Position numbers and translations under genes: made by a program. Source: Massilia kyonggiensis (GTDB lineage: Bacteria > Pseudomonadota > Gammaproteobacteria > Burkholderiales > Burkholderiaceae_D). Taken from it: DNA of 64,000 bases. This document shows, piece after piece, positions 9,205-17,810 of this stretch (the stretch's first letter is position 1; each line of letters begins with the position of its first letter). Where the stretch lies: positions 1 to 64,000 of the forward strand of contig NZ_JANUGY010000004.1 of assembly GCF_024756235.1 (NCBI RefSeq). The letters are read 5' to 3'. The notes beneath the pieces were generated by a model. That model worked only from the letters and a program-made list of their open reading frames with translations. It made no database searches and had not been told where the DNA came from.

Positions 9205-10632
9205 ATGCACAGTCACGAGTCCCTCCCGCGCGCCGGCGCGCTCGCCTGGTTTGCCCGCGCCGCCGCGTGTGGTGATGCCTACGCGCAGTTCAACCTGGGC
9301 ATGATGTACAAGGAAGGCGACGGTGCCCCGCAGGACGACGTCGCCGCCTGCCGGTGGCTGGAGCGGGCCGCGCGCCAGCGCCTCGTGTTCGCCCAGAACC
9401 ACCTGGGCAGCATGTATTTTCTCGGACGCGGGGTGGCGCAGTCGGACCACGAGGCGGCCTACTGGTTCGGCCTTGCCGCCGCGCAGGGCGACGCGTCGGC
9501 ACAGCAGAACCTGGGCGACCTGTACCGGGCCGGACGGGGCGTCCCGCGCGATCCGGCCCAGGCGGTCGCGTGGTACTACAAGGCGGCCGAGCAGGACCTG
9601 CCCAGCGCCCAGCGGCTGCTCGGCACCTGCTACCGGGACGGCGAAGGCGTGGCGCGCAGCCTGCCGCTCGCGATGGCGTGGTTCCGCAAGGCCGCGCTGC
9701 TGGACGATGCCGAGGCCGCCGTCTGCCTCGGGCTGATGTACCGCGGCGGCGCCGGCGTGGCGCCGAGCGAGTCCGAGGCGTTGTACTGGTTCCGGCGCGC
9801 GGCCGCACGCGGCCATGCACCGGCGCAGCGCCTGCTGGGGCTGGCGTACCTGGTGGGGCACGGGCTGCCATCCGACGCGCAGGGCGCGCGCGCCTGGCTC
9901 GAATACGCCGCCGAACAGGGCGACGCGGAAGCCCAGTTCAGCCTGGCGCAGCTGCTGGGCGCGGCCGACGCGGACGCGCTTGCGGGCGCCGGAAAAGGGG
10001 AACAGGCGGGGCCGCGCTGGAGCGGTCCCGCACTGGCCTGGACGCTGGCCGCGGCCGAGCAGGGCCACGTGCTGGCCCAGGTGAACCTGGGCAACCGGTA
10101 CGCGTTCGGGCGCGGCGTCGCGCGCGATCCGCAGCAGGCGCTGTACTGGTACCGGCGCGCGGCCGAGCAGGGCGCGGCAAAGGCCCAGTTCACGCTGGGC
10201 GTGATGTACGCGAACGGCCAGGACGTGCGCCGCGACGAGGCGCTGGCGGCGGAATGGTACCGGCGTGCGGCCGAGCAGGGCGATGCGAGCGCCCAGAACA
10301 ACCTCGGCGTGATGTATGCGAACGGCCAGGGCGTGCCGCAGGACGACGCGCAGGCCGTGCACTGGTACCGGCTGGCCGCCGAACAGGGCCACGCACTGGC
10401 CCAGTACAACCTGGGCGGCATGTACAACAGCGGCCGGGGCGTGGCGCGCGACACCGTGCGGTCGTACATGTGGATGCTGCTGGCGGCCGACGCCGGCGAT
10501 CCGGCGGCCAGCGCCAACAAGGCGATCGTCGCGCGCCGCCTCTCGCAGGAACAGATCGCGAGCGCCGACGACATGCGGCGCCGATGGCAGAACGCGCGGT
10601 CGTACGCGGGTCCGGAGCGGCGTGCCGCGTGA
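9205..10632 (+). CDS. Sel1-repeat (SLR) protein
   Basis: A 475-residue protein made almost entirely of about 11 Sel1-like repeats of 36 residues (consensus AQNNLGVMYANGQGV..D...A..WYRRAAEQG). One repeat near residues 250-275 is interrupted by an irregular Ala/Gly-rich insert. Sel1 repeats form an alpha-alpha solenoid that mediates protein-protein contacts. No catalytic domain and no signal peptide are seen, so a cytoplasmic scaffold or adaptor is likely. The ATG start was chosen because AGGAG lies 7 bases upstream; an in-frame GTG 7 codons earlier has no such site. No operon partner is obvious. Confidence 0.85.
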   Translation: MHSHESLPRAGALAWFARAAACGDAYAQFNLGMMYKEGDGAPQDDVAACRWLERAARQRLVFAQNHLGSMYFLGRGVAQSDHEAAYWFGLAAAQGDASAQQNLGDLYRAGRGVPRDPAQAVAWYYKAAEQDLPSAQRLLGTCYRDGEGVARSLPLAMAWFRKAALLDDAEAAVCLGLMYRGGAGVAPSESEALYWFRRAAARGHAPAQRLLGLAYLVGHGLPSDAQGARAWLEYAAEQGDAEAQFSLAQLLGAADADALAGAGKGEQAGPRWSGPALAWTLAAAEQGHVLAQVNLGNRYAFGRGVARDPQQALYWYRRAAEQGAAKAQFTLGVMYANGQDVRRDEALAAEWYRRAAEQGDASAQNNLGVMYANGQGVPQDDAQAVHWYRLAAEQGHALAQYNLGGMYNSGRGVARDTVRSYMWMLLAADAGDPAASANKAIVARRLSQEQIASADDMRRRWQNARSYAGPERRAA

Positions 10633-10736
10633 ACCCGGCGGCGGAGTTGTCGTCGTGCTACTTGATTCGCGCTATCATGCTCAGCGGCATCCGCCGACAA
10701 CCTACGCCGTTATCCCATCCTACAACGCCAACAACC

Positions 10737-12917
10737 ATGCACATGAGACATGCAACTTTTGTCGCCGCCCTCGTCGCTCTCAGTGCGGCGCTCGGCGCCG
10801 GTCCGGCCATCAGCCAGACCTGCCCCGGCAGCGGCACGCCGCTGACCTATCCGGTCGCGAAGAAAGTCGACCAGACGGACACTTATTTCGGCACGACCAT
10901 CGCCGACCCCTACCGTTGGCTCGAAGACGCCAACAGCGCCGAGACGAAGGCGTGGGTGGACGCGGAAAACCAGGTCACGCAGGCTTACCTGGCCACGATC
11001 CCGCAGCGCGCCGCCATCCGGCAGCGCCTCACGCAGCTGTGGAACTACGAGCGCTACAGCGTGCCGTTCCGCGAAGGGGGCCGCTATTTCTACAGCCGCA
11101 ACGACGGCTTGCAGAACCAGGCCGTGCTGTACACGATGACATCGCTGACGGACACGCCGCGCCTGCTGCTCGACCCGAACACACTCGCGGCTGACGGCAC
11201 CGTCGCGCTGGCCGGTATCGCCGTGAGCCCGGACGGCAAGCTGCTGGCGTACTCGACGGCGGCGTCGGGCTCGGACTGGAACGAGATCAAGGTACGCGAC
11301 GTCGCGACCGGCAAGGATCTCGCGGACCACATCAAATGGGTCAAGTTCTCGGAGACGGCCTGGACGCGCGACGGCAAGGGCTTCTTCTACAGCCGCTACG
11401 ACGAGCCGAAGGAAGCGACCAAGCTCGCCGACGTGAATTACTTCCAGAAGCTGTACTACCACAAGCTGGGCACGCCGCAGGATGCCGACGTGCTCGTCTA
11501 CGACCGGCCGGACGAGAAGGAGTGGGGCTTCGGTGCCGCCACGACGGACGACGGCCGCTACCTCATCGTCACGGCGACGAAGGGCACCGCGCATAAATAC
11601 CGCGTGTTCTACAAGGACCTGACGCAGCCAAACGCGAAGGTGCAGCCGCTGATCGACAACTTCGACGCCGCCTATGAATTCGTCGACAACGTCGGACCCG
11701 TGTTTTATTTCGTCACGGACCGCAACGCGCCCCGCCAGCGCATCGTGGCCATCGATACCCGCAGGCCGCAGGAGGTGAACTGGAAGTCGATCGTGCCGGA
11801 AAGCGACCGGACGCTCGTGGCGGCGCACCTGGTGGGCGACCGCCTGATCGCGGAATACCTGGCGGACGCGCGCAGCGCCGTCAGGATCGTGGACCTGAAG
11901 GGCAAGCCGGTGCGCGAGGTGGCGTTGCCGGGCATCGGCAGCGTCGGGGGCTTCACGGGCAAGCGTGGTGACAAGGAAACCTTCTTCTCGTACACCGGCT
12001 TCACGACGCCGACGACGATCTACCGGCTGGACATGAAGACGGGCACCAGCACCGTATTCCGCCAGCCGAAGGTGCAGTTCGACCCGAACGACTACGAAAC
12101 GCGCCAGCAATTCTTCACGAGCCGCGACGGCACACGCGTGCCGATGTTCATCGTGTCGAAGAAGGGCCTCAAGATGGACGGCAACAACCCGACCTATCTG
12201 TACGGCTATGGCGGCTTCAATATCTCGTTGACGCCCGCGTTCTCGCCGGCCAACCTGGCATGGATGGAAATGGGCGGCGTGTACGCCGTGGCCAACCTGC
12301 GGGGCGGCGGCGAATACGGCGAGGCGTGGCATGAGGCCGGCACGAAGCTCAAGAAGCAGAACGTGTTCGACGACTTCATCGGCGCGGCCGAGTGGCTCGT
12401 CGCGAACAAGGTGACGTCGCCGGCGAAGCTGGCGATCGGCGGCGGCAGCAATGGCGGGCTGCTCGTTGGTGCGGCGATGACCCAGCGGCCGGAGCTCTTC
12501 GCGGCGGCGATCCCGCAAGTGGGCGTGATGGACATGCTGCGCTTCCACAAGTTCACGATCGGCTGGGCGTGGACGTCGGATTATGGTTCGTCGGAAAACC
12601 CGGACGAGTTCAAGGCGCTGGTGAAATACTCGCCGTTGCACAACCTGAAGGCGGGCACGTGCTACCCGGCCACGATGATCACGACAGCAGACCATGACGA
12701 CCGCGTCGTCCCGGCGCACAGCTTCAAGTTCGCGGCGACGGCCCAGGCGGCACAGGCCGGACCGAATCCGGTGATCATCCGCATCGACACGAAGGCCGGC
12801 CATGGCGCGGGCAAGCCGACGAGCAAGCAGATCGAGGAAGTGGCCGACCGTTGGGGCTTCCTGACGAAGGCGCTCAACGTGGACGTGGCGCCCACCGTCG
12901 CGGGCGGATCGGAGTGA
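10737..12917 (+). CDS. Secreted prolyl oligopeptidase (family S9A)
   Basis: A 726-residue serine peptidase that cuts short peptides after proline. Residues 1-27 form a signal peptide (ATFVAALVALSAALGAGPAISQ), so the enzyme is probably periplasmic. A seven-bladed propeller region follows, then the alpha/beta-hydrolase domain. The catalytic Ser571 lies in GGGSNGGLL, the acidic member in DHDDRVVP (652-659) and His689 in KAGHGAGKP. The opening YPVAKKVDQTDTYFGTTIADPYRWLED is classic for S9A. ATG at 10737 and ATG at 10743 (two codons later) are both possible starts. A perfect 12-bp stem hairpin follows the stop. Confidence 0.93.
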   Translation: MHMRHATFVAALVALSAALGAGPAISQTCPGSGTPLTYPVAKKVDQTDTYFGTTIADPYRWLEDANSAETKAWVDAENQVTQAYLATIPQRAAIRQRLTQLWNYERYSVPFREGGRYFYSRNDGLQNQAVLYTMTSLTDTPRLLLDPNTLAADGTVALAGIAVSPDGKLLAYSTAASGSDWNEIKVRDVATGKDLADHIKWVKFSETAWTRDGKGFFYSRYDEPKEATKLADVNYFQKLYYHKLGTPQDADVLVYDRPDEKEWGFGAATTDDGRYLIVTATKGTAHKYRVFYKDLTQPNAKVQPLIDNFDAAYEFVDNVGPVFYFVTDRNAPRQRIVAIDTRRPQEVNWKSIVPESDRTLVAAHLVGDRLIAEYLADARSAVRIVDLKGKPVREVALPGIGSVGGFTGKRGDKETFFSYTGFTTPTTIYRLDMKTGTSTVFRQPKVQFDPNDYETRQQFFTSRDGTRVPMFIVSKKGLKMDGNNPTYLYGYGGFNISLTPAFSPANLAWMEMGGVYAVANLRGGGEYGEAWHEAGTKLKKQNVFDDFIGAAEWLVANKVTSPAKLAIGGGSNGGLLVGAAMTQRPELFAAAIPQVGVMDMLRFHKFTIGWAWTSDYGSSENPDEFKALVKYSPLHNLKAGTCYPATMITTADHDDRVVPAHSFKFAATAQAAQAGPNPVIIRIDTKAGHGAGKPTSKQIEEVADRWGFLTKALNVDVAPTVAGGSE

Positions 12918-12933
12918 TATAAGCAGGCGTGAT

Positions 12934-12967
12934 CCCCGCTGTCATCGGCTGGAATATGACAGCGGGG
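12934..12967. repeat. Perfect 12-bp inverted repeat after the prolyl oligopeptidase gene
   Basis: CCCCGCTGTCAT at 12934-12945 and ATGACAGCGGGG at 12956-12967 are exact inverse complements with a 10-base loop. It lies 17 bases past the stop codon. There is no T-tract, so it is either a 3'-end stabiliser or an atypical terminator. Confidence 0.7.
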
Positions 12968-13074
12968 TGACATCACGAATAATTATCGCGGAGATCGGAA
13001 AAGGAAATTGGATTGATATCTGGCGCAGGCGTACACTGCATTCATCACTGAACGACATGACGAATGGAGCTGAT

Positions 13075-13212
13075 ATGAACGCCACGACGACGATCTCGAC
13101 CCGCATCACGACTGAAAGCAAGCTTGGTCGCCTGTTCCGCGCATTCTGCCAGGAAGCCCGCCGCGCCATCGAAATGGTCGGCGCATCGTATCGCTACACC
13201 CCGCCGCTGTAA
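13075..13212 (+). CDS. Small hypothetical protein (45 aa)
   Basis: A 45-residue reading frame beginning MNATTTISTRITTESK and ending SYRYTPPL. GGAG lies 6 bases before the ATG, and a rho-independent terminator follows 42 bases after the stop, so it looks like a complete single-gene transcription unit. The middle (LGRLFRAFCQEARRAIEMVG) could form a short basic amphipathic helix. No family is recognised and no function is proposed. Ribosome site plus terminator are the main support; codon statistics on 45 codons are weak evidence. Confidence 0.55.
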   Translation: MNATTTISTRITTESKLGRLFRAFCQEARRAIEMVGASYRYTPPL

Positions 13213-13253
13213 GCGCGAGCCGCATGCAACACCGGCGCCCTGGCGCCACGAAG

Positions 13254-13278
13254 AAAACCCCGCCCCGAGCGGGGTTTT
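13254..13278. terminator. Bidirectional rho-independent terminator
   Basis: AAAACCCCGC, a short loop, then GCGGGGTTTT. The stem is flanked by A residues on one side and T residues on the other, so it can serve both the small gene on the plus strand and the convergent XRE-cupin gene ending at 13283. Confidence 0.8.
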
Positions 13279-13282
13279 CTAT

Positions 13283-13852
13283 TTACCGGTGCACGACCAC
13301 CAGCAACGCCTTCGCCTCCGTCTTCCCGGCATTCCGGATAGCATGATTCTGGTCGGCCGGATACCGCGCCGTCGCGCCGTGCTTGATTTTTCGCTTCTCG
13401 GCCCCGACCTCCAGTTCCACCGTCCCAGTTACCACGGTCAAATGCTCGTTGGTACCAGGATCGTGGGCCTGCGACGCCAGTTCGCCGCCCGGCTGCAACG
13501 TCAGTTCATACCATTCGTACTTGCCGGCAAGGTCCATCGGTCCCAGGATGCGCAGCGAGTAGCCCGCGTGGCTGCCGGGCAAGGTGGGGATTTCGTGGGC
13601 GTCGACGACACGGATCAGGTCGACCGCGCGCGTTTCGGAGGACAGCAGTTCACCGATCTGCACGCCGAGCGCATTGGCGAGGCGCCACGTGATGGCGATG
13701 GTGGGGTTGGCTTTTTCGCGTTCGATCTGCGACAGCATCGATTTCGACACGCCGGCGATGCGGGACAGGTCTTCCAGGGTCAGGCCGCGTGCGAGCCGCA
13801 GCCGTTGCAGGGTGGCGCCGACTTCCGGCGGAGCGCTGGTATTGTTGTTCAT
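13283..13852 (-). CDS. XRE-cupin transcriptional regulator
   Basis: A 189-residue regulator. Residues 12-66 are a helix-turn-helix of the XRE type (GATLQRLRLARGLTLEDLSRIAGVS with SKSMLSQIEREKANPT). Residues 110-187 are a cupin_2 barrel (LQPGGELASQAHDPGTNEHL...). Such proteins bind a small amino-acid-like effector in the cupin and control a neighbouring catabolic operon. It is divergent from kbl-tdh-sdaA with 134 bases between start codons, and that space contains palindromes. A role as regulator of threonine or serine degradation is inferred from position only. Confidence 0.88.
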   Translation of the reverse strand: MNNNTSAPPEVGATLQRLRLARGLTLEDLSRIAGVSKSMLSQIEREKANPTIAITWRLANALGVQIGELLSSETRAVDLIRVVDAHEIPTLPGSHAGYSLRILGPMDLAGKYEWYELTLQPGGELASQAHDPGTNEHLTVVTGTVELEVGAEKRKIKHGATARYPADQNHAIRNAGKTEAKALLVVVHR

Positions 13853-13889
13853 GGAGCTTGCTTGCCAAGTTCAATGGCCGGGGGTAATA

Positions 13890-13930
13890 TTCAATATATT
13901 GAAATTCCGTTCGAAATATAGAACAAGTTC
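13890..13930. promoter_or_regulatory. Palindromic operator candidates between the XRE-cupin gene and kbl
   Basis: TTCAATATATTGAA (13890-13903) is a perfect 14-bp palindrome. It is followed by GTTC-N8-GAAC (13909-13924) and GAACAAGTTC (13921-13930), which share the GAAC arm. The AT-rich cluster sits in the shared control region and is a plausible binding site for the adjacent XRE-cupin protein. Confidence 0.5.
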
Positions 13931-13986
13931 CATACATCGAACGAATCCACACTATACCATTCGCCAACCGACAAGGACGAGGAAAC

Positions 13987-15192
13987 ATGAGCGACCAAGC
14001 ATTCTATAGCGGCCTCCAGCGGAAACTCGACACGCTCAAGACCGAAGGCCTGTTCAAGCCCGAACGCGTGCTCGCCTCGCGCCAGGGTGCCGAAGTGGTC
14101 GCCGACGACGGCCGCACGCTGATCAATATGTGCGCCAACAACTACCTCGGCCTGTCGGGCGACCTGGAGACCCAGAAGGCGGCCGAAGCGGCGCTGCAAC
14201 AATACGGCTACGGCCTGTCGTCCGTGCGCTTCATCTGCGGCACGCAGACGGTGCACAAGGAACTGGAGCGCAAGCTGTCGGAATTCCTCGGCACGGAAGA
14301 CACGATCCTGTACGCCGCCGCCTTCGACGCCAACGGCGGCGTGTTCGAGCCGCTGTTCGACGAGAACGACGCGATCATCTCGGACGCCCTGAACCACGCG
14401 TCGATCATCGACGGCATCCGCCTGTGCAAGGCCGCGCGCTACCGCTATGCCAACAACGACATGGCCGACCTGGAAAAGCAGCTGCAGGCCGCAACGAGCG
14501 CCGGCAAGCGCCACAAGATCATCGTCACGGACGGCGTGTTCTCGATGGACGGCACGATCGCCCAGCTGGACAAGATCGTGGAACTTGCCGAGAAATATGG
14601 CGCGCTGACGATGATCGACGAGTCGCACGCCTCCGGCTTCATGGGCAAGACGGGCCGCGGCACGCACGAGCACTGCGGCGTGATCGGCAGGATCGACATC
14701 ATCACGGGCACCCTGGGCAAGGCGCTGGGCGGCGCGATGGGCGGTTTTACCTCCGGCCGCAAGGAAGTCATCGAGACGCTGCGCCAGAAATCGCGTCCCT
14801 ACCTGTTCTCGAACACGCTGGCGCCGATGATCGCCGGCGCGTCGCTCTCGGTGCTGGACCGTATCAGCAGGTCGACGGAACTGCGCGACCGCCTGCACGA
14901 GAACACCGCGTACTTCCGCCGCGAGATCGAGCGCATCGGCTTCACCATCAAGCCCGGCACGCACCCGGTGGTGCCGGTGATGCTGTTCGACGCGCCCGTG
15001 GCGCAGAAATTCGCCGCCCGCATGTTCGAACTGGGCGTGCTGCTGTCGGGCTTCTTCTACCCGGTCGTGCCGATGGGGCAGGCGCGCGTGCGCGTGCAGC
15101 TGTCGGCGGCGCATACCCGCGAACAGCTGGACAAGGTGCTGGGCGCGTTCGAGCAGGCCGGCCGCGAACTGGGCATCATCAAGACCGCCTGA
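13987..15192 (+). CDS. kbl: Glycine C-acetyltransferase (2-amino-3-ketobutyrate CoA ligase)
   Basis: This 401-residue PLP enzyme of the alpha-oxoamine synthase family splits 2-amino-3-oxobutyrate with CoA into glycine and acetyl-CoA. It is the second step of threonine degradation by the dehydrogenase route. Visible are NNYLGLSG (48-55), the PLP-binding DESHASGF and the Schiff-base Lys245 in TGTLGKALGG. Full length is kept. It is followed 95 bases later by the SDR-type threonine dehydrogenase, which makes its substrate, so the pathway is encoded as a pair. The divergent XRE-cupin gene upstream is the likely regulator. Confidence 0.95.
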   Translation: MSDQAFYSGLQRKLDTLKTEGLFKPERVLASRQGAEVVADDGRTLINMCANNYLGLSGDLETQKAAEAALQQYGYGLSSVRFICGTQTVHKELERKLSEFLGTEDTILYAAAFDANGGVFEPLFDENDAIISDALNHASIIDGIRLCKAARYRYANNDMADLEKQLQAATSAGKRHKIIVTDGVFSMDGTIAQLDKIVELAEKYGALTMIDESHASGFMGKTGRGTHEHCGVIGRIDIITGTLGKALGGAMGGFTSGRKEVIETLRQKSRPYLFSNTLAPMIAGASLSVLDRISRSTELRDRLHENTAYFRREIERIGFTIKPGTHPVVPVMLFDAPVAQKFAARMFELGVLLSGFFYPVVPMGQARVRVQLSAAHTREQLDKVLGAFEQAGRELGIIKTA

Positions 15193-15287
15193 ACTGGGCG
15201 GGAGGATCATCGATAGCCCGGATGGCGCCACCCACGAAGCGGCGCGCCGGGAACAGGCTCACGAAGCCGGAAAGAAGGAAAACAAGT

Positions 15288-16250
15288 ATGGAACGCATCC
15301 TCATCATCGGCGCCAACGGCCAGATCGGCAGTGAACTGGTGACCGCTCTCGCGGCGCAGCACGGCGCGGCCAACGTGATCGCCTCGGACATCGGTACGGA
15401 CAACGTCTACGGCGCCGCGCGCTACGTGCGCGTCGACGTGCTCGACAGGGACGCGGTGGCGCGCCTGATCGCCGACGAAGACGTCACCCAGGTCTACCAG
15501 CTGGCGGCGCTGCTGTCGGCGACGGGCGAGAAGGCGCCGTTGAAGGCATGGACGCTGAACATGGACGGCCTGCTGAACATCCTCGAGATCGCACGCGAAC
15601 GCGGCGAAGCCGGCAAGCCGCTGAAGGTCTTCTGGCCGTCGTCGATCGCCGCATTCGGCCCGAACACGCCGGGCGAATCCACGCCGCAGTACACGATCAT
15701 GGACCCGACGTCGATCTACGGCATCAGCAAGCTGGCCGGCGAGCGCCTGTGCGAGTACTACCACGCGAAATACGGCGTGGACGTGCGCAGCATCCGCTAC
15801 CCCGGCATCATCAGCTACAAGTCGCCCCCGGGCGGCGGCACGACGGATTACGCGATCGCCATCTTCCACGCGGCCCTGCGCGGCGAGACCTATGAATGCT
15901 TCCTCGGCCCGGAAACGACCCTGCCGATGATTTACATGCCGGACGCGATCCGCGCCACCATCGAGCTGATGGATGCGCCCGCGGGGCAGGTCATGATCCG
16001 TTCCTCCTACAACGTGGCGGGCGTGTCGTTCAACCCGCGCGAGCTCGCCGCCGCCATCCAGAAAAGGCTGCCGGCCTTCCGGATCGCGTACCGGCCGGAC
16101 AGCCGCCAGCAGATCGCCGATTCCTGGCCGAAGAGCCTCGACGACAGCCGCGCGACCACGGACTGGGGCTGGAAGGCGCGCATTGGTGTCGACGAGATGG
16201 TCGACGACATGCTGGCCAATGTCGACGTGAGCATGAGCAAAGCGGCCTGA
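15288..16250 (+). CDS. L-threonine 3-dehydrogenase, SDR (epimerase-like) type
   Basis: A 320-residue NAD-dependent extended SDR protein that oxidises threonine to 2-amino-3-oxobutyrate. The Rossmann motif GANGQIGS is at 8-15. The catalytic Ser/Tyr/Lys set is SS at 118-119, Tyr144 and Lys148 (YGISK). The phrases QLAALLSATGEK and YPGIISYK..PGGGTTDYA match the short-chain threonine dehydrogenases rather than zinc-dependent Tdh. The start has AAGAAGGAA 8 bases upstream. Placement between kbl and sdaA supports the threonine assignment over a sugar-nucleotide epimerase. Confidence 0.9.
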   Translation: MERILIIGANGQIGSELVTALAAQHGAANVIASDIGTDNVYGAARYVRVDVLDRDAVARLIADEDVTQVYQLAALLSATGEKAPLKAWTLNMDGLLNILEIARERGEAGKPLKVFWPSSIAAFGPNTPGESTPQYTIMDPTSIYGISKLAGERLCEYYHAKYGVDVRSIRYPGIISYKSPPGGGTTDYAIAIFHAALRGETYECFLGPETTLPMIYMPDAIRATIELMDAPAGQVMIRSSYNVAGVSFNPRELAAAIQKRLPAFRIAYRPDSRQQIADSWPKSLDDSRATTDWGWKARIGVDEMVDDMLANVDVSMSKAA

Positions 16251-16285
16251 CCGCTCCCATAACAAAAACGACAAGGAGACTGCTC

Positions 16286-17662
16286 ATGGACATGAGTGTA
16301 TTTGACCTATTCAAGATCGGCATCGGCCCATCCAGCTCGCACACGGTCGGCCCGATGGTCGCCGCGCGCCGCTTCCTCATCGAATGCGGACCGCTGGATG
16401 ACGCGGTCGGCGTCGAAGCCCATCTGTACGGCTCGCTGGCGCTGACCGGCGTCGGCCACGCCACCGACAAGGCCGTCATCCTCGGCCTGATGGGCGAGAC
16501 GCCGCAGGACGTCGAGCCGGATACTGTCGAGGACAAGCTGGCGGAAGCGGAACTGGACGGCGTGCTGAACCTGCTCGGCACGAAAGCCGTCCCGTTCGCC
16601 CGCGGCACCGGCCTCGTGTGGCACAAGCAATCGACCCTGCCCGAGCACCCGAACGGGATGCGCTTCGTGCTGAAGCTGGCGGACGGCAGCGTCATCGAAC
16701 GCATTTATTACTCGGTCGGCGGCGGCTTCATCACGGCGCCGGGCGAGACCCAGGCGGCGCGTGAAGCGGTCGCGGTGCCGTTCCCGTTCTCCACGATGCG
16801 CGAGCTGCTGGAGCAGGGTGCCCGCGACGGCCTGACGATCCCCGCCATGCTGCGGGCCAACGAGTGTGCGCGCATGACGAACGACGAACTGGATGCGGGC
16901 CTGGATCGCATCTGGGCAGTCATGCGCGGCTGTATCGAGCACGGGCTCGTCACGGAAGGCGAGTTGCCTGGCGGGCTGAACGTCAAGCGCCGCGCCGCGA
17001 AACTGTGGCGCCAGGAGCAGGCGGCGCGCAATGCGACGAACCACCTGCCGCACGACGCCGTCAACCAGGTCAGCCTGTACGCGATGGCCGTCAATGAAGA
17101 GAACGCGGCCGGCGGCCGCGTCGTGACGGCGCCGACGAACGGCGCTGCGGGCATCATTCCGGCCGTGCTGCGCTATTACGCCGAGGATTGCCGCCCGAGC
17201 GATGCGCGCCGCGGCATCCACGACTTCCTGCTGACGGCGGCCGCGGTCGGCATGCTGTGCAAGAAGAACGCGTCCATTTCCGGCGCCGAGATCGGTTGCC
17301 AGGGCGAGGTGGGCGTGGCGTGCGCGATGGCGGCGGCAGGGCTCGTGGCGGCGCTGGGAGGCAGCAACGGCCAGATCGAGAACGCGGCCGAGATCGGCAT
17401 CGAACACCATCTGGGCATGACGTGCGACCCGATCGGCGGCCTCGTGCAGATTCCGTGCATCGAACGCAACGGGATGGGGGCGATCAAGGCGATCACGGCG
17501 GCGTCGCTGGCGATGAAGGGCGACGGTACGCACTTCGTCAGCCTGGACGACGTCATCGAGACGATGCGCCAGACGGGTTTCGACATGCAGGCCAAGTACA
17601 AGGAAACGTCGCTGGGTGGCCTCGCCATCCACGTGGTGACGGTGAATCACGCCGCGTGCTGA
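16286..17662 (+). CDS. sdaA: L-serine ammonia-lyase (single-chain, iron-sulfur)
   Basis: This 458-residue enzyme deaminates L-serine to pyruvate with a 4Fe-4S cluster. It opens with the typical SVFDLFKIGIGPSSSHTVGP. It carries the cluster region CKKNASISGAEIGCQGEVG and the EHHLGMTCDPIGG segment, giving the beta-alpha fused one-chain architecture. AAGGAG lies 7 bases before the chosen ATG. It follows tdh by 35 bases. Glycine from the Kbl reaction can be turned to serine and then to pyruvate here, so the three genes form a threonine/serine catabolic unit. Confidence 0.95.
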   Translation: MDMSVFDLFKIGIGPSSSHTVGPMVAARRFLIECGPLDDAVGVEAHLYGSLALTGVGHATDKAVILGLMGETPQDVEPDTVEDKLAEAELDGVLNLLGTKAVPFARGTGLVWHKQSTLPEHPNGMRFVLKLADGSVIERIYYSVGGGFITAPGETQAAREAVAVPFPFSTMRELLEQGARDGLTIPAMLRANECARMTNDELDAGLDRIWAVMRGCIEHGLVTEGELPGGLNVKRRAAKLWRQEQAARNATNHLPHDAVNQVSLYAMAVNEENAAGGRVVTAPTNGAAGIIPAVLRYYAEDCRPSDARRGIHDFLLTAAAVGMLCKKNASISGAEIGCQGEVGVACAMAAAGLVAALGGSNGQIENAAEIGIEHHLGMTCDPIGGLVQIPCIERNGMGAIKAITAASLAMKGDGTHFVSLDDVIETMRQTGFDMQAKYKETSLGGLAIHVVTVNHAAC

Positions 17663-17668
17663 TGCAAA

Positions 17669-17690
17669 CGGTGGGCTTTCCGGCCCACCG
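17669..17690 (+). terminator. Weak hairpin after sdaA
   Basis: CGGTGGGC and GGCCCACCG form a stem with a short loop directly past the sdaA stop. No T-tract follows, so termination is uncertain. Confidence 0.35.
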
Positions 17691-17740
17691 CATTGCAGCG
17701 CATCATTTTCGAGCGAAATAACAAAACAATATTCGGTAAA

Positions 17741-17769
17741 AAGACAATATTGCTCGTCCGGACTATAAT
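17741..17769 (+). promoter_or_regulatory. Sigma-70 promoter for thrC-moeA-moaD
   Basis: The -10 box TATAAT (17764-17769) is perfect, and AAGACA (17741-17746) is a fair -35 box with a 17-base spacer. Predicted transcription begins about 35 bases before the thrC start, separating thrC from the catabolic genes upstream. Confidence 0.65.
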
Positions 17770-17810
17770 AAATATCCAACGCCAGCCAACCCCCGATCCT
17801 TTATTACCGT

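Noticed and set aside
15288-16250. UDP-sugar epimerase assignment for the SDR gene
   Set aside because: The overall fold would allow it, but the motif set and the position between kbl and sdaA fit the SDR-type threonine dehydrogenase.
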